NCBI GenBank assembly: GCA_903903635.1
Contig: CAIUZK010000062.1
Span: 1-36,474 of the forward strand
Reading direction: 5' to 3'
Source of the DNA: an uncultured Bacteroidota bacterium
GTDB taxonomy: Bacteria > Bacteroidota > Bacteroidia > Chitinophagales > Chitinophagaceae
Length of the DNA stretch: 36,474 nucleotides
Shown here one piece after another: positions 33,837 to 36,474 of this stretch (position 1 is its first letter; each line of letters starts with the position of its first letter). Under the pieces are notes generated by a model, which was not told the DNA's origin, ran no database searches, and worked only from the letters and a program-made list of their open reading frames with translations. A program made the position numbers and the translations under genes.

Positions 33837-34718
33837 ATGCAATTACTTGATGGTGTATTAGTGTCTGCACATATAAAGGAGCAGATCAAACAGGATGTAA
33901 AAGACTGGCAGGCCAACGGTGGTAAGAAACCACATCTGGCTGCCATATTGGTGGGCAACAATCCGGCCAGTGAGGCTTATGTGGGCTCAAAAGTGAAGCA
34001 TTGCGAAGAGCTGGGCTTCGATTCCACATTGTTGCGTTTTGAAAAGGACATTACCGAAGAATACCTGATCAGCGAAGTGGTAAGGTTGAACAATGATGCC
34101 TCTATCGATGGTGTCCTGGTGCAACTCCCTTTACCCGGCCACATCTCAGACGATTCGGTTATCAATGCAATCAGCCCTGCCAAGGACGTAGATGGTTTCC
34201 ATCCTATCTCTTTGGGTAAGATGTTGCTCGGGCAACCAACCTTTCTGCCTGCAACCCCTTATGGCATTATGCTGATGCTGGAGTATTATAAGATAGATAC
34301 TACCGGTATGCATTGCGTTATCATTGGCCGAAGCAATATCGTGGGTACGCCTATGACTATTCTCATGAGTCGCGCTTCCAATCCAGGTAATGCCACAGTG
34401 ACCATGTGTCATTCTAAAACAAAAAACCTGAAGGAGATAACCAAAACTGCAGATATCATTATAGCCGCCATCGGCAGGCCAAAATATGTAACTGCTGATA
34501 TGGTTAAGCCCGGCGCTATTATTATCGACGTGGGTATCAACCGTATCGACGATGCCACCAGGAAGAGCGGCTCCCGCCTTGTTGGCGATGTCGATTTCGA
34601 TAATGTGGCTCCGTTATGCAGCTTCATTACTCCTGTGCCTAAGGGCGTTGGGTTGATGACCATATGCGGATTGATGAAAAATACACTATTGGCTGCAAAG
34701 CAAGCTAAGGGGTTATAA
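33837..34718 (+). CDS. folD: Methylenetetrahydrofolate dehydrogenase/cyclohydrolase
   Basis: Bifunctional cytoplasmic enzyme converting 5,10-methylene-THF to 10-formyl-THF with NADP, supplying one-carbon units. Catalytic motifs are EAYVGSKVKHC (Tyr48, Lys52), DGVLVQLPLP (Gln96) and KDVDGFHP (residues 116-123). The nucleotide-binding part has VIIGRSNIVGTP, and GDVDFDNV with TPVPKGVGLMT closes the family signature. At 293 residues it is of normal length. The N-terminus MQLLDGVLVSAHIK aligns with the usual family start, so the ATG is secure even though it is four bases from a strong -7 box. Followed by queE after 115 bases with its own promoter candidate. Confidence 0.97.
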   Translation: MQLLDGVLVSAHIKEQIKQDVKDWQANGGKKPHLAAILVGNNPASEAYVGSKVKHCEELGFDSTLLRFEKDITEEYLISEVVRLNNDASIDGVLVQLPLPGHISDDSVINAISPAKDVDGFHPISLGKMLLGQPTFLPATPYGIMLMLEYYKIDTTGMHCVIIGRSNIVGTPMTILMSRASNPGNATVTMCHSKTKNLKEITKTADIIIAAIGRPKYVTADMVKPGAIIIDVGINRIDDATRKSGSRLVGDVDFDNVAPLCSFITPVPKGVGLMTICGLMKNTLLAAKQAKGL

Positions 34719-34777
34719 GATTAGACACTGCTGGTTTTTATTGAAGATGCTTTACAGGCTTTTCCATAAAGACCAGC

Positions 34778-34810
34778 TTTGTTATTTAACTTCGTGTTTT
34801 TATACCTTTT
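34778..34810 (+). promoter_or_regulatory. Candidate queE/uppP promoter
   Basis: TTTG at 34778-34781, a 21-base spacer and TACCTTTT at 34803-34810 (one mismatch). The predicted leader to the TTG start at 34834 is about 19 bases. Confidence 0.4.
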
Positions 34811-34833
34811 TCTTTTTTTAATCATCAAACTGA

Positions 34834-35451
34834 TTGACTAATCATCAAAATAGTATCGCTTACCCTGTAATGGAGCACTTTTACACCCTGCAGGGCGAAG
34901 GCTTTCATGCAGGTAAAGCTGCCTATTTTATCAGGCTGGGTGGTTGCGATGTTGGCTGTGTCTGGTGCGATGTGAAGGATAGCTGGGATGCTGCCGCTCA
35001 CCCGCTTATGACTATAGAGCAAATTGTATTGGCAGCATCCCGGTTTCCGGGCAGCATTGCGGTGATAACCGGAGGCGAACCTGCAATGCACAACCTTGCC
35101 GCTCTTTGTGATGCCCTGCACCATGCCGGGTTCAAAACACATATCGAAACCTCCGGCGCTCACCCGCTCTCCGGCAATCTTGACTGGGTAACCTTGTCTC
35201 CTAAAAAGTTTAAGGCGCCGCTTGATTCAGGTTTGCTGGCTGCCAGCGAGCTTAAAATTGTAGTTTATCACAAATCCGATCTGGAGTGGGCAGAGCAACA
35301 CGCCGCCCTGGTCGGTCCGCAATGTTTGCTTTATCTACAGCCGGAATGGAGTAAAAGAGAAATTATTACTCCGTTAATTATCGATTATATTAAGCAACAT
35401 CCCCAATGGCAGTTATCTTTGCAATCTCATAAATATATAAATATACCATAG
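34834..35451 (+). CDS. queE: 7-carboxy-7-deazaguanine synthase
   Basis: Radical SAM enzyme of queuosine (preQ0) synthesis, converting carboxytetrahydropterin to CDG. The N-terminal FYTLQGEGFHAGKAAYFIRL leads to the iron-sulfur motif CDVGCVWC (Cys38, Cys42, Cys45), followed by VITGGEPAMHNL and HIETSGAHPL. Start codon: a TGA lies directly before TTG at 34834, so TTG is the only start that keeps the family-conserved YPVMEHFYT in full. ATG at 34870 would begin inside that motif. Length of 205 residues is usual. The stop is three bases before the uppP start, so the two are co-transcribed. Confidence 0.95.
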   Translation: MTNHQNSIAYPVMEHFYTLQGEGFHAGKAAYFIRLGGCDVGCVWCDVKDSWDAAAHPLMTIEQIVLAASRFPGSIAVITGGEPAMHNLAALCDALHHAGFKTHIETSGAHPLSGNLDWVTLSPKKFKAPLDSGLLAASELKIVVYHKSDLEWAEQHAALVGPQCLLYLQPEWSKREIITPLIIDYIKQHPQWQLSLQSHKYINIP

Positions 35452-35454
35452 CAT

Positions 35455-36330
35455 ATGACCTGGATGCAATCTGTTATTATAGCCATAGTAGAAGGGGTAA
35501 CTGAATTTCTTCCTATTTCTTCTACTGCGCACATCAAATTTGTCAAGGCAATCATGCAAATGGACCCCAATGAGCCGTTTAGCAATATGTTTGATATTGT
35601 GATTCAGTTTGCCGCTATTTTAGCTGTTATTGTCCTATATCTTAAGCGGTTCACCAATTTCAAGGATATTTCCTTTTATATAAAACTGGTTATTGCTGTA
35701 ATACCGGCCTTGGTGTTTGGGGCGCTGCTTAAAAAACACATCGATCATATCCTCGGCGATATCGCCATTATAGCCTGGGTTACGCTTACTGGAGGAGTTG
35801 TTCTGCTTTTTGTTGATTCCTGGTTCAAAAAACCGGTTGTTCACCGCGAAGAAGATATTACCTACCAGCAGGCATTGAAGGTGGGTTTATTCCAGGTACT
35901 CTCTATTTTGTTCCCCGGCCTTAGCCGCAGTGCCTCTACCATTATTGGCGGCCTCGCCACCCGCCTCGATCGCAAGGTAGCAGCCGAATTTTCATTTTTC
36001 CTGGCTGTACCTACCATGGCCGCAGCCACAGTAAAAGAGCTTTATGATACCTATAAACATAGCCCCGAAGTGTTCCATTCTTCCAATACCAATATGCTCC
36101 TGGTTGGCTGCCTTATTTCTTTTATTGTATCTGTAATAGCGGTAAAATCTTTTATTACTTATGTGCAGAAACATAGTTTCAGGGCTTTTGGTGTTTACCG
36201 TATTATTGCCGGTATCGCGGTATTATCATTGATTTATGCGGGTGTTATTAAACACGGGGTCTCTGCCGAAAATAAGACTGAGAAAGTAAGTGTGATTGCT
36301 GCTCCGGTTGGAATTGCACATTGCAATTAA
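35455..36330 (+). CDS. uppP: Undecaprenyl-diphosphate phosphatase
   Basis: Integral membrane phosphatase that recycles the C55 lipid carrier for peptidoglycan and surface glycans; its family includes the BacA bacitracin-resistance proteins. Key motifs are EGVTEFLPISSTAH (Glu13, Glu17, His26) and PGLSRSASTIIGG (154-166, with Arg158). About eight membrane segments are seen. 291 residues is slightly longer than usual, owing to a polar tail after residue 270. The start ATG is four bases after the queE stop. An inverted repeat AATTGCA-CAT-TGCAATT (36312-36328) overlaps the last codons, but without a T run. Confidence 0.95.
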   Translation: MTWMQSVIIAIVEGVTEFLPISSTAHIKFVKAIMQMDPNEPFSNMFDIVIQFAAILAVIVLYLKRFTNFKDISFYIKLVIAVIPALVFGALLKKHIDHILGDIAIIAWVTLTGGVVLLFVDSWFKKPVVHREEDITYQQALKVGLFQVLSILFPGLSRSASTIIGGLATRLDRKVAAEFSFFLAVPTMAAATVKELYDTYKHSPEVFHSSNTNMLLVGCLISFIVSVIAVKSFITYVQKHSFRAFGVYRIIAGIAVLSLIYAGVIKHGVSAENKTEKVSVIAAPVGIAHCN

Positions 36331-36364
36331 TAAAATAGGTATAGGCGTTTAGATCGCAATAATG

Positions 36365-36372
36365 TAGCTTTG
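36365..36372 (+). promoter_or_regulatory. Candidate -7 box for the transposase-like gene
   Basis: TAGCTTTG, then CCTT and ATG at 36377: the same four-base distance to the start codon as at folD. No convincing -33 element. Confidence 0.45.
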
Positions 36373-36376
36373 CCTT

Positions 36377-36474
36377 ATGGAGAGGCGAATTACCTTTGCA
36401 GGTGTGAATTCAATTATGTTCCACCAACGGTTTAAAACAGACGACGACTGTCTGGAATATTTATCCGGCGTTAA
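36377..36474 (+). CDS. IS1595-family transposase-like, 5' part (cut by window end)
   Basis: The first 32 codons encode MERRITFAGVNSIMFHQRF and KTDDDCLEYLSGV. The string F-x-GVNS-x-x-F-x-x-RFKT-x-x-DC-x-x-YL resembles the start of IS1595-type (ISXO2-like) transposases of Bacteroidota, where a KW and a zinc ribbon follow. The window ends before the ribbon and catalytic parts, so completeness cannot be judged. No inverted repeat of an IS end was seen between uppP and this gene. Another small DNA-binding or zinc-ribbon protein is possible. Confidence 0.6.
   Translation, partial: MERRITFAGVNSIMFHQRFKTDDDCLEYLSGV

Noticed and set aside
36312-36328. Inverted repeat at the uppP stop as a terminator
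   Set aside because: AT-rich 7-bp stem and no T run after it, so it does not meet the form of an intrinsic terminator.

Overview
The window looks like a chromosomal segment of a Bacteroidota bacterium, probably from the Chitinophagales/Sphingobacteriia side (that placement is inference). The signs are at least four proteins ending in a type IX secretion (T9SS) type A sorting domain with the PNP start motif, Bacteroidota-type promoters (TTG or TTTG, about 19 bases, then TAnnTTTG), a BatA-type von Willebrand protein, a YqfO-like Nif3 protein, and weak or absent Shine-Dalgarno sequences. The DNA is moderately AT-rich throughout, and no tRNA, rRNA or CRISPR array was seen.

Layout. 1-719: the 3' end of a secreted T9SS cargo protein. 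720-1465: a gene-free, repeat-rich island with an octamer tandem repeat and two 105-bp copies of a MITE-like element. 1466-4150 (minus): a TPR protein and a small secreted protein, probably one operon. 4151-4928: an AT-rich gap leading to 4929-12404, a 2491-residue modular surface protein made of Ig-like repeats, a six-fold NHL propeller and a T9SS tail. 12495-16201 (minus): an M13 metallopeptidase lipoprotein and a YngK/GHL10-type glycosyl hydrolase. 16331-19633: a small GT2-like glycosyltransferase (minus), then two multi-pass GT-C-like membrane proteins (plus). 19635-21659 (minus): a BatA/VWA membrane protein whose stop codon lies one base from that of the neighbouring gene. 21974-23955: a T9SS cargo protein related to the first gene, followed by a degraded copy of its sorting domain. 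24025-25883 (minus): a C4 zinc-ribbon coiled-coil protein and a Nif3-like protein with overlapping stop and start. 26124-32236: a small uncharacterised protein followed by a complete tripartite heavy-metal RND efflux operon, closed by a strong terminator. 32273-33700 (minus): a T9SS cargo protein with seven tandem propeller repeats. 33837-36330: folD, queE and uppP. 36377 to the end: the start of what looks like an IS1595-family transposase.

How the parts fit. Much of the window serves the cell surface: several T9SS cargo proteins, glycosyltransferase-like genes, a secreted peptidase, a secreted glycosidase and an efflux pump. The T9SS machinery itself is not in the window. The housekeeping genes (folD for one-carbon metabolism, queE for queuosine, uppP for lipid-carrier recycling) look ordinary. 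The observations most worth a second look are the MITE-like pair, the sorting-domain remnant at 23726-23955, the recurring TTTG-N4-start geometry that predicts leaderless transcripts, the architecture of the giant repeat protein, and the small uncharacterised gene at the head of the metal-efflux operon.
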